Assembly: GCA_027922465.2 (NCBI GenBank)
Contig: BQMF02000145.1
Location: 310,001 to 374,000, forward strand
Length of the DNA: 64,000 bases
Direction of reading: 5' to 3'
Source: Turritopsis dohrnii
Lineage: Eukaryota > Cnidaria > Hydrozoa > Anthoathecata > Oceaniidae
Below, one piece after another: positions 10,037 to 20,538 of this stretch. The notes under the pieces are model-generated. The model saw nothing but the letters and a program-made list of their open reading frames with translations. It searched no databases and was not told where the DNA came from. Position numbers and translations under genes: made by a program. Within the stretch, counting starts at the first letter, position 1. Each line of letters opens with the position of its first letter.

Positions 10037-10146
10037 TACATAAGGCGCGAAGCGCCGCAATGTAGTTCCGATTTTATGAATAAAATCGGAGCACGATCTA
10101 ATACTGAATTCTCCTAACCTCAATCCGTGAAGCAGAGTGGAGCCCT
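10037..10146 (+). repeat. Two hairpins followed by a third, partial DIRS terminal repeat
   Basis: 10037-10064 folds as tacat/atgta outside ggcgc-gaa-gcgcc. 10068-10089 is a perfect 10-bp stem (ccgattttat/ataaaatcgg) with a two-base loop. From 10095 the sequence gatctaatactgaattctcc and onward copies the left terminal repeat in the left orientation, with divergence after 10127. It may be the left end of a second, lost DIRS copy or part of this element's internal complementary region. Confidence 0.6.
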
Positions 10147-10555
10147 TGTCCGAAGTTGGTACTATTAAGGACAGAATATTTTCGTTTTGAAGATATTCTG
10201 ACCTGGATATAATAAAAACACAAAATATTATGTGAAGTAGTTATTTCCTTCAAACATTACAGCTTATAATTGTTCGGCAAAATACATATTTTTCAAGAAA
10301 GTATGACATAATGTTTGAGCAAAGTTGGCATTTCTTAACTTTGATTTATCAAAAAAACAATGTTCTACAAGGGAAACAACCGGAAACTCTTCGCATAAAT
10401 CATTTTTTTTTAATTTTAAACTTATTTAAAAAAGAAAATCTTTGTCCCCCGATATGTATCACGGAACGAAAGAATAACAAACTGTGTGTGCGCGACTAAC
10501 ATACGGAAAACGTTGATCAAAGATTTTAGTTTGTTTTTTATTTATGTTCACATGT
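10147..10555. other. No recognised feature
   Basis: AT-rich DNA. A 62-codon open frame at 10311 has no recognisable similarity and is not supported. Confidence 0.4.
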
Positions 10556-10975
10556 TTTTGAAGGGGAGAAACTTTCGCGGGCAGAAACTTTCGCGTTTTT
10601 GGCCCTTTGTCGCGAAAGTTTATGCCTTTGGAAATTTCTAAACAGCAAAACGCTAAAGTTTTTTCACTCGCTCGAAGAAACCCTTTTTCCAAGCAAATTT
10701 CAGCAAACTTCAGCGGTATATTGGTGGTGGAGATGGAGGAACCGATTCTGAGTGGGAAAAGTTGAAGAAAATTAGTTACAGTTTTTTACTTTCACTTTAA
10801 ACAAAGAAACAAAAATTATAAAAATTTAAAAAAATCTTTTTCTTCAATTCGCGAAAGTTTTTTTCCGCGAAATTTGTTCCAAAATCTGTGAAACGCGATA
10901 GTTTATTCCATAAATTTTGCGTTTTTTTTGACACGTGTAACTTTCTGCCTGCGAAACTTTCTGCCCTTAAAAGTA
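10556..10975. mobile_element. MITE-like inverted repeat element with gcgaaagttt motifs
   Basis: The left end (tgaaggggagaaactttcgcgggcagaaactttcgcg, about 10558-10594) is matched in reverse complement at the right end (gcctgcgaaactttctgcccttaa, about 10946-10971). The interior repeats the motif gcgaaagttt in both orientations. No coding capacity was seen. Similar motifs occur at about 60110-60320. Confidence 0.55.
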
Positions 10976-10979
10976 TCTA

Positions 10980-11157
10980 TCATGTCGTGTGCTTTACCCA
11001 GGCTGTGCAAATAATAAGCGCGATTCTTCTAAGACTCTTTTTTCGCTACCAAAAAATAAATTGGCGAAAGTATGGATAGCAAGAATAAATAGAGCAGGTC
11101 CTTCCTAAAGCAGAATTTGTATGCGAAGATCATTTTCAACCTGAAGACTTTGATTAA
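10980..11157 (+). pseudogene. THAP-type zinc finger remnant
   Basis: Codons from 10983 give CRVLYPGCANNKRDSSKTLF, then SLPKNKLAKVWIARINRAG. After a one-base frame change near 11100 they give KAEFVCEDHFQPEDFD and a stop. This is the THAP pattern: paired cysteines, a conserved Trp, then C-x2-H followed by F.P.DF. Spacing in the first Cys pair (x6) is longer than usual. THAP fingers are DNA-binding domains found in P-type and other transposases and in host proteins. No transposase body follows, so the origin is open. Confidence 0.65.
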
Positions 11158-11575
11158 GGCAACGAGATAAGTAGACGTTTGCAGAATTAAGAAATAAAAG
11201 AGGTTTTTTTCTTGTCGCAGAATTCGCAAATTCTTTCTTTCTCCTGAAACCAAGGATTCGCTTGTGGAGAAGTTTTCGCGGTATCACTGTGTCTCTCATA
11301 TTTTTATTTTACGGGTTGGAAACAAAGATATATTATACGCACTTTATCTCGGTATTTTTCAATCAGGGAGTAATAAAAGAAAATATAAGCAGTCTGTATA
11401 TTTTGTTATTTATTAAAACGAAACATAACCTGTCAGGTCAGCAAACTTGCCTAACTTTCAGTTACTTTCGTTTTCACGATAATACTTGCTGACATCACAT
11501 GGAATTTCAGTGTTTTGATTTTGTAGAGAGAAGATGGATGTGTCTTGTTGATCAAATTTAAGTTTTTAATGTGAA
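11158..11575. other. No recognised gene
   Basis: No convincing coding or repeat structure was found. Confidence 0.35.
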
Positions 11576-12211
11576 TTATTTTTCTTCTGTACTCTTTTTG
11601 AAGCAAATGAATATGATTTTCTGTATTACTGTGATATTTTGAATGTTTTCAGTCATATTTCCTTTGGCATGGGAGGAAAGCTTTAATAAATATCCAGTTA
11701 TTCCTTGGATAAATTTTTCTATAGATGGAAATAACTGTTTCTTCAAATGATTTTTATAGTTCTTTGCATTGACTTTGTTGTCATGCTTACCAACGAGTGT
11801 TGGTTTAGTCTCGCAATACCACGTCAAACCAGTGGAAACCATTACTTTAACAGATTGTCTGTTACTTGTGTGATAATTATTTTCATCAGTAACATCTTAT
11901 TTTTGTCCTTTGAAATAAACTCGGTTGTTTTGGACATTAATTGGGACTTGCAATGGAAAATCACTTTCATCTTGAAATACAGCGCGCTCAATCATACAGG
12001 GATTATTTTTGAATTTTTCAAAGACATTACCAGCACGTTCAACTCGTCTTATCCTTGTACCACTATTCATGTAAGGTGTTTTCATACATTTGGTCAAGAG
12101 AAGACGATTCAAGCAGTTCACACTCCTCACAGAGGTATGAGACACATTCAATTTCTTGGCGATTCCACTAGGAGATACATGTGTGCCAGGCTCTTCTTGG
12201 GAACAAATCAT
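11576..12211 (-). pseudogene. Mariner-like transposase, N-terminal remnant
   Basis: The minus-strand frame from 12211 reads GTHVSPSGIAKKLNVSHTSV (helix-turn-helix region), then MKTPYMNSGTRIRRVERAG, then AVFQDESDFPLQVPINVQNN. The last carries the first catalytic Asp in its usual QDESDF setting. A second frame (11842 downward) continues VSTGLTWYCETKP and KVNAKNYKNHLKKQLFPSIE, after which the DGAPSH block is unrecognisable. At least one frame change lies near 11870. The piece resembles the complementary half found at 2688-3200, though the two are separate insertions. Confidence 0.75.
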
Positions 12212-12580
12212 TTCTTCTACTGGTTCTGAAGGACAATGGAATTATGTACAAAAGTTTGCTGGCAACCAACTACGCGCTAATACGTATAAAGTGCACAGAT
12301 CGGAGTTGCAGGCTGTTCCGTCTCTACCTAGTTTGCTTCCTTCCTCCTACCACCGACGAGACTCAGACAACCTCCCGTCAGACGACGAAGCCGAGGAGCC
12401 GATAGAGCCTGTAGTGTCACACTTCCAGCCTGTCGAGCCTCTCTTTCCTGTAGGCCCAGGACCTTCAGCAGATGAGAATGCGATAGTCCCTAATCAGACA
12501 TCGACTGTACCCGCAGAGGAGCCTCCTGCAATTTTGACTGACCCACCTGTTGCTGACAGTAGTTGTAGACTATGATATGT
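12212..12580 (+). other. GC-richer proline-rich open frame of unknown origin
   Basis: An open frame ending at 12575 contains ANTYKVHRSELQAVPSLPSL, followed by an acidic and proline-rich stretch (DEAEEPIEP, VGPGPSADEN). Base composition is distinctly less AT-rich than the surroundings. This could be the C-terminal tail of an LTR-retrotransposon polyprotein, but there is no diagnostic motif. Its upstream part overlaps the mariner remnant on the other strand, so no start is proposed. Confidence 0.3.
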
Positions 12581-12780
12581 CATAGAGACAAAGAGAAATT
12601 CACGCCACCATGTTTGTTTGCACACCTGGAACGTTTTACGGTGGCCGAATTGTGATCTCACATGTGGGCTCACAATAATGGCCCCCTCTTCTTGTTCTGT
12701 AACTTGTTGGTGAAACACATCTGACCTAAGTAAAAGAAACCGATCTTTTATCTCCCCAAACTTCCTCTTATTAACGTTAG

Positions 12781-12838
12781 ATTAATAAAAGAACAGTCAG
12801 TAACAGTGTATTAATAAAAGAACAGTCAGTAACAGTGT
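12781..12838 (+). repeat. Two-copy 29-bp tandem repeat
   Basis: The unit attaataaaagaacagtcag plus taacagtgt occurs twice without a mismatch. Each copy holds an AATAAA polyadenylation-like signal. Nothing else was recognised between 12580 and 13065. Confidence 0.85.
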
Positions 12839-13065
12839 AAGTGATTAGTTGTTTGTTCACAATGTGAAAGCATATTGACAATACAGAAAAAGTGCAGTGA
12901 AGTTTTTAAAAATTGGCTGTGCAGAACGAACGAACAGGTCTATACAAAGTAGTGGGGAATGTGTTATGCTGTCTAATTGTATCTATTGTATCTAATTATA
13001 TCGATGCTTGATGCTTTTGTCTGCCTGCCAAAAAGTACAAAATCTACTGGAAAATACAGAAAGTT

Positions 13066-13206
13066 TAGCAAAAAAGTCACGTTTGATTGGGGTTGCAATG
13101 TATTTGCTTCGAACTCACGTCGCACACAAAAAAAGTAATAATTTCACTCACAACTTAATCTACCATTTTGCGTGACTTACAAACAAACAGAGAATTAATA
13201 TATAGA
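13066..13206 (-). mobile_element. Helitron family 1, 5'-end fragment (array A, unit 1)
   Basis: Contains the gtcacgtttgattggggttgc block, the cacgtcgcacac block and the attaatataga terminus. It is truncated on its left side and joined directly to the CTAG end of the next unit. Confidence 0.8.
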
Positions 13207-14060
13207 CTAGCCACCAAGGCGGCGTTGCTCGCCGCCCATATCCACCTGCTCTGTATCACTCTATCAATAAACGTCAAATTTCCTTATAAACAGCTCGTAC
13301 AACTTGTGCTCAACCAGAAGCAGATTCGAAGTCACAACCTCTGGTAAAACCAATCTTTTATCAGTGTAACAATACACTCAAAACGTAGAGAGAGAAAACT
13401 TCAACTTTTTATTAGCTTTTGTTTTAAAAAAAAAAAGTTACGCGCTCTAACATGGGTGCTATCAAACGTAAGGGGGGAAACGGTTTCTCTTCTTAAAAAG
13501 ATCACACGGAGGAGAGAAAAAAGGCACTTGCTAAATGAATAAATAGAATAAAAAAACGTTCGATCAGAACGCTTAACAATTAAAAGAAGAAATTAATTTA
13601 TTAAAAAAAAGCAAAAAAAAAAACATTTTGTTTTGATATGATACTCTTTTTTTACCTATCGGTTTTAAACATTTTGATTGCTCAAAAAAAAAAGTTCACC
13701 CGTCTCAGACAGTCAGGCAAGAGTTAGTGGCAAACCGAACATATGCTGCCACGTTCTGCCGTTGCTGCTTTTTGTCCAAAATGTTTAATCAGTTAGTTTC
13801 TTTGTATTTAGTTGATGTACTGTTTTCAAAGCCAAGTCAACGTGGAATATAAAACTAACAATAATGATAAAAACAAAACATTATTCCTATTAGTTCATCA
13901 GCCAAAAAAAGTCACGTTCGATTGGGGTTGCAATGTATTTGCTTCGAACTCACGTCGCACACAAAAAAAGAAATAATTTCGCTCATAACTTAATCTACCA
14001 TTTTGCGTGACTTACAAACAAACGCACAAACAAACAGAGAATCGGCTATTAATATATAGA
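13207..14060 (-). mobile_element. Helitron family 1, full-length unit (array A, unit 2)
   Basis: An 854-bp unit with both ends. The plus-strand view runs from ctagccaccaaggcggcg to ggctattaatatataga. Landmarks, in plus-strand order, are the ctctgtatcactctatcaat block, an A-rich centre, the ctcagacagtcaggcaagag block, and the tetranucleotide run acaaacaaacgcacaaacaa. In native (minus) orientation it reads TC...CTAG with a GCCGCC-TT-GGCGGC type hairpin just before the 3' end. Confidence 0.85.
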
Positions 14061-14522
14061 CTAGCCGCCAAGGCAAGATTTCATGAAAAATAAAATTAAG
14101 TAATTGGCAATAATAAGTGTGCCCATGTTGTAGGGCTCAAAAAACTGATCAAAAAAATGTATGGGATCGTTTCGCTACGACCAACCGTTACAGAGATATT
14201 GTCGATCAAAGATTTTGATGACGTTATAGACCCGTCCCCATATAAAATTAGAACCAAATTTTTCGTCACCCTATCGCCTGTATCGTGGACCCCAAAAAAC
14301 GTCAGTTATCCCTATTGGTTCTTGAGATAATTTTCCCTAAACGTCGCATTCGATTAGGGTCTCAATACAATGGTTTCACACTGACGTCGCGCACAGGAAG
14401 AGAAATAATTTATGTGTGATCTTTCATTGCTGACTTCCCGATTTCGCAGTTCATATCTACCATTTTGCGTGACAGACAAACAAACAGACAGACAGACAGA
14501 GAATCGCCAATTAATATATAGA
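14061..14522 (-). mobile_element. Helitron family 1, subfamily with a different core (array A, unit 3)
   Basis: The unit has the same two ends as its neighbours but a different interior, recognisable by atcaaagattttgatgacgt, tgtatcgtggaccccaaaaa and cgtcagttatccctattggt. Its tetranucleotide run is longer (GACA)n. The same core recurs at 20220-20538, 23990-24750 and 62399-62875. Confidence 0.8.
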
Positions 14523-15428
14523 CTTACCGCCAAGGCGGCGTCGCTCGCCGCCCATGTCTACCTGCTCTGTATCACTGTATCAATAAACGTCAAATTTCCT
14601 TATAAACGGCTCGTACAACTTGTGTTCAACCAGAAGCAGATTCGAAGTCACAACCTCTGGTAAAACCAATCTTTTATCAGTATAACAATACACTCAAAAC
14701 GTATAGAGAGAAAATTTCAACTTTTTATTAACTTTTGTTTTAAAAAAAGTTACGTGCTCTAACATGGATGCTAACTTTTGTTTTAAAAAAAGTTACGCGC
14801 TCTAACATGGATGCTATCAAACGTAAGGGGGAAATGGTTTCTCTTCTTAAAATGTTCACACGGAGGAGAGAAAAAAGGCACGTGCTAAATGAATAAATAG
14901 AATAAAAGAAACGTTCGATCAGAACGCTTAACAATTAAAAAAAGAAACTAATAATTTATTAAAAGAAAAGCAAAAAAAAAAAAAAAAAAACATTGTGTTT
15001 TGATATGATACTCTTTTTTTACCTATCAGTTTTTAAGCATTTTGATTGCTCAAAAAAAAAGTTCACCCGTCTCAGACAGTCAGGCAAGAGTTAGTGGCAA
15101 ACGGAACATATGCTGCCACGTTCTGCCGTTGCTGCTTTTTGTCCAAAATGTTTAATCAGTTAGTTTCTTTGTATTTAGTTGATGTACTGTTTTCAAATCC
15201 AAGTCAACGTGGAATATAAAACTAACAGTAATGATAAAAACAAAACGTTATTCCTATTAGTTCATCAGCCAAAAAAAAGTCACGTTCGATTGGGGTTGCA
15301 ATGTATTTGCTTCGAACTCACGTCGCACACAAAAAAAGAAATAATTTCGCTCATAACTTAATCTACCATTTTGCGTGACTTACAAACAAACGCACAAACA
15401 AACAGAGAATCGGCTATTAATATATAGA
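14523..15428 (-). mobile_element. Helitron family 1, full-length unit with internal duplication (array A, unit 4)
   Basis: A full unit of 906 bp. A short tandem duplication, visible as a repeated acatggatgctaacttttg-type block at about 14730-14815, makes it longer than unit 2. The 3' terminal motif is ctta rather than ctag, probably a point change. Confidence 0.8.
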
Positions 15429-16253
15429 TTCATAAGGTAAATGTGTTCTTGAAGTTTCTTTTAGTTTGTTTTGCTTTCTTTCAATGTCATCATAGTATGT
15501 TTATGTTTTTTTCTATGTTAATTATTAAGTTTGTGTCTTCAATTATTGTTTTTAAGTTTGTTCTCAAAGTTCCTGTTTGTTTGTTTGTCATAATACGATT
15601 AGGTATCTGAATCATTATGCATTCAAAATATTTTTTCTTTTAGATAAGCAAAATAAAACATAGTATAATCATAAAGAAATAAAAGTCATGGTTTTAATCA
15701 TGATGTTTTGGTTTTGGGAAGAACAGACTATATTATCATTTCAAAAATTCATTAATGATTGCAGGCCAGTAACAAGTACAAGGGAAACAGTTGGAAGGTA
15801 TCAATTTGTTTTTATTTATTATTTTATTATTTCATTCAATGTCTGGGTAAACAGATCTGTTTTAAATATTGCAAGTTCTCTTTTGCGTATAAATATATAT
15901 ATTTTGTTATTGCTATTTGTTTGTGTTCTGCATGTAAAAAACATGATTTCGCTAAATAGGTTATTTTAAGCGTTTCAATGATTCAAATTCTTTATCATTT
16001 TGATGTTTGGTTGTGTTTAATGTCACCAAGCGTTAAACATTATCCCAGGAGCAAATGTTAAGTATTTCAATGTTATCGCTGTTTAATTATTTTGATCTTT
16101 GGTTCTTTACAGGGGGAATTTATTTTACTAAGTTTTTCTGCGATTCAGCTCACATTTGATTAAAACCATTAAAAATTGTTTACCCGGGTTAAAGAATTCT
16201 GCGACACAAAGCATACTGAACATGGGTGGCGAGCGACGCCGCCTGGGTGGCTA
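15429..16253 (+). mobile_element. Old Helitron remnants, plus orientation
   Basis: The right end (gaacatgggtggcgagcgacgccgcc then ctag at 16250-16253) is a family 1 terminus. Just upstream, 16120-16190 (cacatttgattaaaaccat...tttacccgggtt) matches the family 2 terminus. The rest is AT-rich without coding signal. Confidence 0.55.
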
Positions 16254-16488
16254 GTCTTATATATAATAGCGAGTGTGCATTCCACCACTTTTATTTTAGA
16301 AAGTGATATATTTAGTTTAATTTACGGTCATCATCCTGTTACGTGTGCGTAAAACCACGTAGAAGCGATAGACACTTTTCTCACGATCATTCCAAAAGCA
16401 CGTGGCATTTGACGTCAGTTTTTTATGATCACGGGGAACCATTGCATTGCATCCCCGATCGAACGGGACGTTTTTGGGGAAATATCTC
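16254..16488 (+). mobile_element. Helitron 5'-end fragment (tcttatatataatag start)
   Basis: It starts with TC immediately after a CTAG end and carries tgacgtcagttttttatgat and gcatccccgatcgaac, as do pieces at 57095-57200 and 57815-57900. It is cut off at 16488 by a minus-strand family 1 unit. Confidence 0.55.
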
Positions 16489-17092
16489 ACCTGCTCTGTA
16501 TCACTCTATCAATAAACGTCAAATTTCCTTATAAACGACTCGTACAATTTGTGCTCAACCAGAAGCAGATTCGAAGTCACAACCTCTGGTAAAACCAATC
16601 TTTTATCAGTGTAACAATATACTCAAAACGTATAGAGAGAAAACTTCAACTTTTTATTAACTTTTGTTTTAAAATAGTTACGCGCTCTAACATGGGTGCT
16701 ATCAAACGTAAGGGAGGAAATGGTTTCTCTTCTTAAAAAGAAGACGTGCTAAATGAATAAAGTGAATAAAAAAAACGTTCGATCTGATTAAAATAGATTA
16801 AAAGAAATCGATTAAAAGAAATCGTTTCTTTGTACTTAGTTGATGTATTGTTTTCAAAGCCAAGTCAACGTGGAATATAAAACTAACAATAATGATAAAA
16901 ACAAAACGTTATTCCTATTAATTCATCAGCCAAAAAAAGTCACGTTCGATTGGGGTTGCAATGTATTTGCTTCGAGCTCACGTCGCACACAAAAAAAGAA
17001 ATAATTTCGCTCACAACTCAATCTACCATTTTGCGTGACTTACAAACAAACAAACAGACAGATAGACAGAGAATCGGCTATTAATATATAGA
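16489..17092 (-). mobile_element. Helitron family 1, internally deleted unit lacking its hairpin end
   Basis: It begins at cacctgctctgtatcactc, so the CTAG/hairpin terminus is gone, and ends normally in ggctattaatatataga. About 150 bp of the centre present in other units is missing near 16790-16830. Confidence 0.75.
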
Positions 17093-17449
17093 AGTTGGTT
17101 AGATATTTTTTTAAAGCTCTTGGTGAAAAGCTTATCAACAATTTATGGTTATGCAGTTTATGAACGTTTATATCATTTTTCGATTTTACCTCTCCAAGAT
17201 TATATTGGTTACTTTGCAGCAATAAAATAAGAAAACTCCTATTTTAATTATTAAAAGTGAATGCACAGCACGTATTTTTATTTTTGATGAGTTAAAACCC
17301 GTGTTCTACGCGGGATACTGCATTCTAAACATTCTACATTCCAAACAATTGAGGAACTTTATCATACTAAAATTCATTATACTAAGCCTTTCTCTCTGTG
17401 CAGTTCACATCGATTAAAACCTGTAAAAAATTTTTACACTGGTTACTAG
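17093..17449 (+). mobile_element. Helitron family 2, 3'-end fragment
   Basis: The terminus is gtaaaaaatttttacactgg followed by ttactag at 17449. That is the family 2 signature: an A/T palindrome about 10 bases before CTAG. Upstream cacgtatttttatttttgat matches 46728-46750 in reverse complement. The 5' boundary is not resolved. Confidence 0.5.
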
Positions 17450-17824
17450 TGATTTTATAACTTTAGAAAAATAATCAAAATTGATGCACAATTATTGAAT
17501 TATAATTCTGAATGTGTGCCGAAGAGTATGAACGAATGATAATTATAGGTGGCCTAAAATAACAAATGAAAAGTCAAATTTAACAAACCATCTGATGTTG
17601 TTCTCCTAACACTGCCACTTTCGATAGATGTACCTATGTATTATTAATTGAATTGAATGCTGATTATTGCTGGTTTTGAAGGATATGAAGGGATGAACTT
17701 TTATACTTTTCAATAAAGCAAGAAATAGCTACTACAAGAATAACTAATGTTTTTATCCCTTATCAATTAACAGTTGTTGAAATACAAAAACGTAATTGTT
17801 GCACCGTCTTCACATGGGACTGAT
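17450..17824. other. No recognised feature
   Basis: AT-rich unique-looking sequence, without motif or coding signal. Confidence 0.4.
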
Positions 17825-19290
17825 ACTAATTTAACTGTTACAACATATTCAAAAAATAATTATAATAATAATACAGTGTGTCTCAAAATGTTAGCTTCAG
17901 TAACTTTATTTTCAATTTCTAAAAAATGAATAATGGTATAATAATGAAATATATACCATTAGAAAGCTGAGTTTCTTGGCTTTCTATTGATGTGGTACCC
18001 ATTAACTGGTTTTTTATATTTAGCTTATAATCCAAGAAAAAAACAAGTGTTTTAATCTAAAAATTCAATTAAAACTCCCATCTTGGAACCACCACAGATC
18101 GTCAAAAATATTTTGGCCTGGCAATGCAGGATAATTTTGGGCCAACGCCGGAAACACTGAATTGTTTAATAAATCAAGATAACTATTTCCGTTTACATTA
18201 TTTTGAAAAAAGAAGGGACCGACCAGAGTACCATTTCCACAGATACCGCCCCAAACAGTTACTTTTTGACGACTCTGATTTACATCAAAATTGAAAGGAG
18301 GAGGGTTACCTTTAGGAGCATACATACGAACGTTTTGTGTAGAAACCTCTCCATCCATACCAAATGTAGCCTCATCTCCAATCACTATATTGTGTAGAAA
18401 CCTTGGATTATTACAGTTTCTCAAAAACCAGTTACAAAACCGCACTCTTCTTGGAAAGTCTGCTGGTAGCAGTTGATGACGCATATGAATTTTATATGGA
18501 TGATAATTAAGATCTAATCTGGCAATCCTGTTAAATGTTGCCCTCGATAAGCCAAGACTATTTCTTCGGCAGGTGATAATACCTCCATTCTGTTGTAAAA
18601 CTTGTCTGACATCATTGATATTTTGGTTAGATCTTCCTGTTCTTCTTCTTCCACACCTCTCTTTATGGAGATTTCGACTTGTGCCAGTAGCTAAGTATTT
18701 TCTAACGTTTCTGTATATGGTTGATTTACTTGGAACGGGTCTATTAGGATAGACTTGTTGAAGCCTTCTTAACACTTCTTTGCAGTCTTTGGTTTCCAAA
18801 TAATGTTGTACAAGAAATGTTCGCTGATCTACTGATAAATTTCTGTTCATTTTTTATTATTGTTTTTCTTATCAAAACGCTATAAGCTTCTTATCGTGTA
18901 AAACTACCTTTCAATGTTATGTTAACATTTTTTTTATTTTTGGTAACAATTTTTGAGAATTCTCAAACGGTTTGTAAAAAATCAATACCATAATTATAAA
19001 CAACAATTAATATTTTGCTCATTAAACGGGGTGTTAATTGATCGTTAAGAATTTTTAGATTAAAACACTTGTTTTTTTCTTGGATTATAAGCTAAATATA
19101 AAAAACCAGTTAATGGGTACCACATCAATAGAAAGCCAAGAAACTCAGCTTTCTAATGGTATATATTTCATTATTATACCATTATTCATTTTTTAGAAAT
19201 TGAAAATAAAGTTACTGAAGCTAACATTTTGAGACACACTGTATTATTATTATAATTATTTTTTGAATATGTTGTAACAGTTAAATTAGT
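17825..19290 (-). mobile_element. Mariner-type transposon with about 240-bp terminal inverted repeats
   Basis: The arms 17825-18068 and 19050-19290 are near-perfect reverse complements. Within them, TA followed by cagtgtgtctcaaaatg (17873; mirrored at about 19245) looks like the usual mariner-type boundary. The inverted symmetry nevertheless continues about 48 bases further out on both sides (aatttaactgttacaacata and its complement). The transposase gene lies inside on the minus strand. Confidence 0.85.
18065..18850 (-). pseudogene. Mariner-like transposase, C-terminally truncated
   Basis: A 261-codon frame starts MNRNLSVDQRTFLVQHYLET, an N-terminal helix-turn-helix of the kind annotated in many arthropod and cnidarian mariner-like transposases. 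It continues with SKSTIYRNVRKYLATGTSRN and an RRRTGRS basic hook. The first catalytic Asp is in IVIGDEATFGMDGE. The frame ends WWFQDGSFN, so the second Asp (QDG) is kept but the last catalytic acidic block and about 80 residues are missing. The stop sits at the border of the inverted repeat. The deletion probably fused the coding region to the terminal repeat, so this copy could move only with an enzyme supplied in trans. Confidence 0.88.
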
Positions 19291-19457
19291 TAAATTAGTA
19301 GATAACAGATTTTATCTGACCTCTGGTAGCAGTACTTGTTCCTGTACTAATGTTCACCAATGTTGATGGCACATTGCTACTACGTGCAATGGATGGAACT
19401 AAATGTAAGTAAGAAAATATTTGTTCTTAAGAGTTTCTTTAACAGTCTTAAAATCAA
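19291..19457. other. Short unique spacer between mariner element and Helitron array
   Basis: No feature. The last base is A, followed by TC of the first array unit, as expected for a Helitron target. Confidence 0.4.
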
Positions 19458-19479
19458 TCTATATATTAATAGCCGATTC

Positions 19480-19516
<37 letters not shown>

Positions 19517-20538
19517 TTGTTTGTAAGTCACGCAAAATGGTAGATTGAGTTGTGAGCGAAATTATTTCTTTTTTTGTGTGCGACGTGAGTTTGAAGCAAA
19601 TACATTGCAACCCCAATCGAACGTGACTTTTTTGGCTGATGAACTAATAAGAATAACGTTTTGTTTTTATTATTATGTCAGTTTTATATTCCACGTTGAC
19701 TTGGCTTTGAAAACAATACATCAACTAAGAAACTAACTGATTAAACATTTTGGACAAAAAGCAGCAGTGGCAGAACGTGGCAGCATATGTTCGGTTTGCC
19801 ACTAACTCTTGCCTGACTGTCTGAGACGGGTGAACTTTTTTTTTGAGCAATCAAAATGTTTAAAAACCAATAGGTAAAAAAAGAGTATCATATCAAAACA
19901 AAATGTTTTTTTTTTTTTGCTTTTCTTTTAATAAATTAATTTCTTCTTTTAATTGTTAAGCGTTCTGATCGAACGTTTTTTTATTCTATTTATTCATTTA
20001 GCACGTGCCTTTTTTCTCTCCTCCGTGTGAACTTTTTAAGAAGAGAAACCATTTCCCCCCTGTTTGATAGCACCCATGTTAGAGCGCGTAACGTTTTTAA
20101 AACAAAAGCTAATAAAAAGTTTTTTTCTCTCTACGTTTTGAGTGCATTGTTGTACTGATCAACGATTGTTTTAAAAAATAAATAACACATGAAATTTGGT
20201 TTTTTTTGGAACCATTGTTTAAACTGATATTTGATATTTGATTTCGAATCTGCCTCTAGGATAACTGACGTTTTTTCGGGTCCGCGATACAGGCGATGGG
20301 GTGACAAAAAATTTGGGTCTAATTTTTTTGGGAGGGGTCTGTGACGTCATCAAAATCTTTGAAGAATGATATCTCTGTAACGGTTGATCGTAGCGGAACG
20401 ATCCCATAAATTTTTTTAATCAGTTTTTCGAGCTCTACAACATGGTAACACTTTCGGTTGCCAATTCTTTAATTTTATTTTTCGTGAAGTCAACGCATGC
20501 TGAACATGGGCGGCGAGCGACGCCGCCTTGGCGGCTAG
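19458..20538 (+). mobile_element. Helitron family 1, chimeric unit (array B, unit 1)
   Basis: It starts TCTATATATTAATAGCCG followed by a pure (GTCT)n(GTTT)n run. The first 650 bp match the main subfamily and the last 320 bp match the alternative core (ggataactgacgttttttcg, gtctgtgacgtcatcaaaat). It ends ccgccttggcggctag. Confidence 0.85.

Larger units (their letters stand above)
5770..10146 (+). mobile_element. DIRS-type tyrosine-recombinase retrotransposon
   Basis: The element has DIRS architecture: a left terminal repeat at 5770-5860, Gag-like frame, RT/RNase H/methyltransferase-like frame, tyrosine recombinase, and a right terminal repeat at 9939-10029 that is the exact reverse complement of the left one over 91 bases. 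There is no integrase or protease. A third partial copy of the terminal repeat lies at 10095-10146 in the left orientation. DIRS elements are thought to replicate through a circular DNA intermediate that the recombinase inserts without target duplication. Gag and RT frames are uninterrupted, while the recombinase has a nonsense codon and a frameshift. This suggests a fairly recent but autonomously dead copy. Confidence 0.92.

Noticed and set aside
12156..12575. A 139-codon proline-rich gene
   Set aside because: The first part overlaps the mariner remnant on the opposite strand, and no domain is recognisable; kept only as an unexplained GC-rich frame.
19485..19525. CRISPR-like short direct repeats
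   Set aside because: They are a (GTCT)n(GTTT)n microsatellite with no spacers, in a eukaryotic context.
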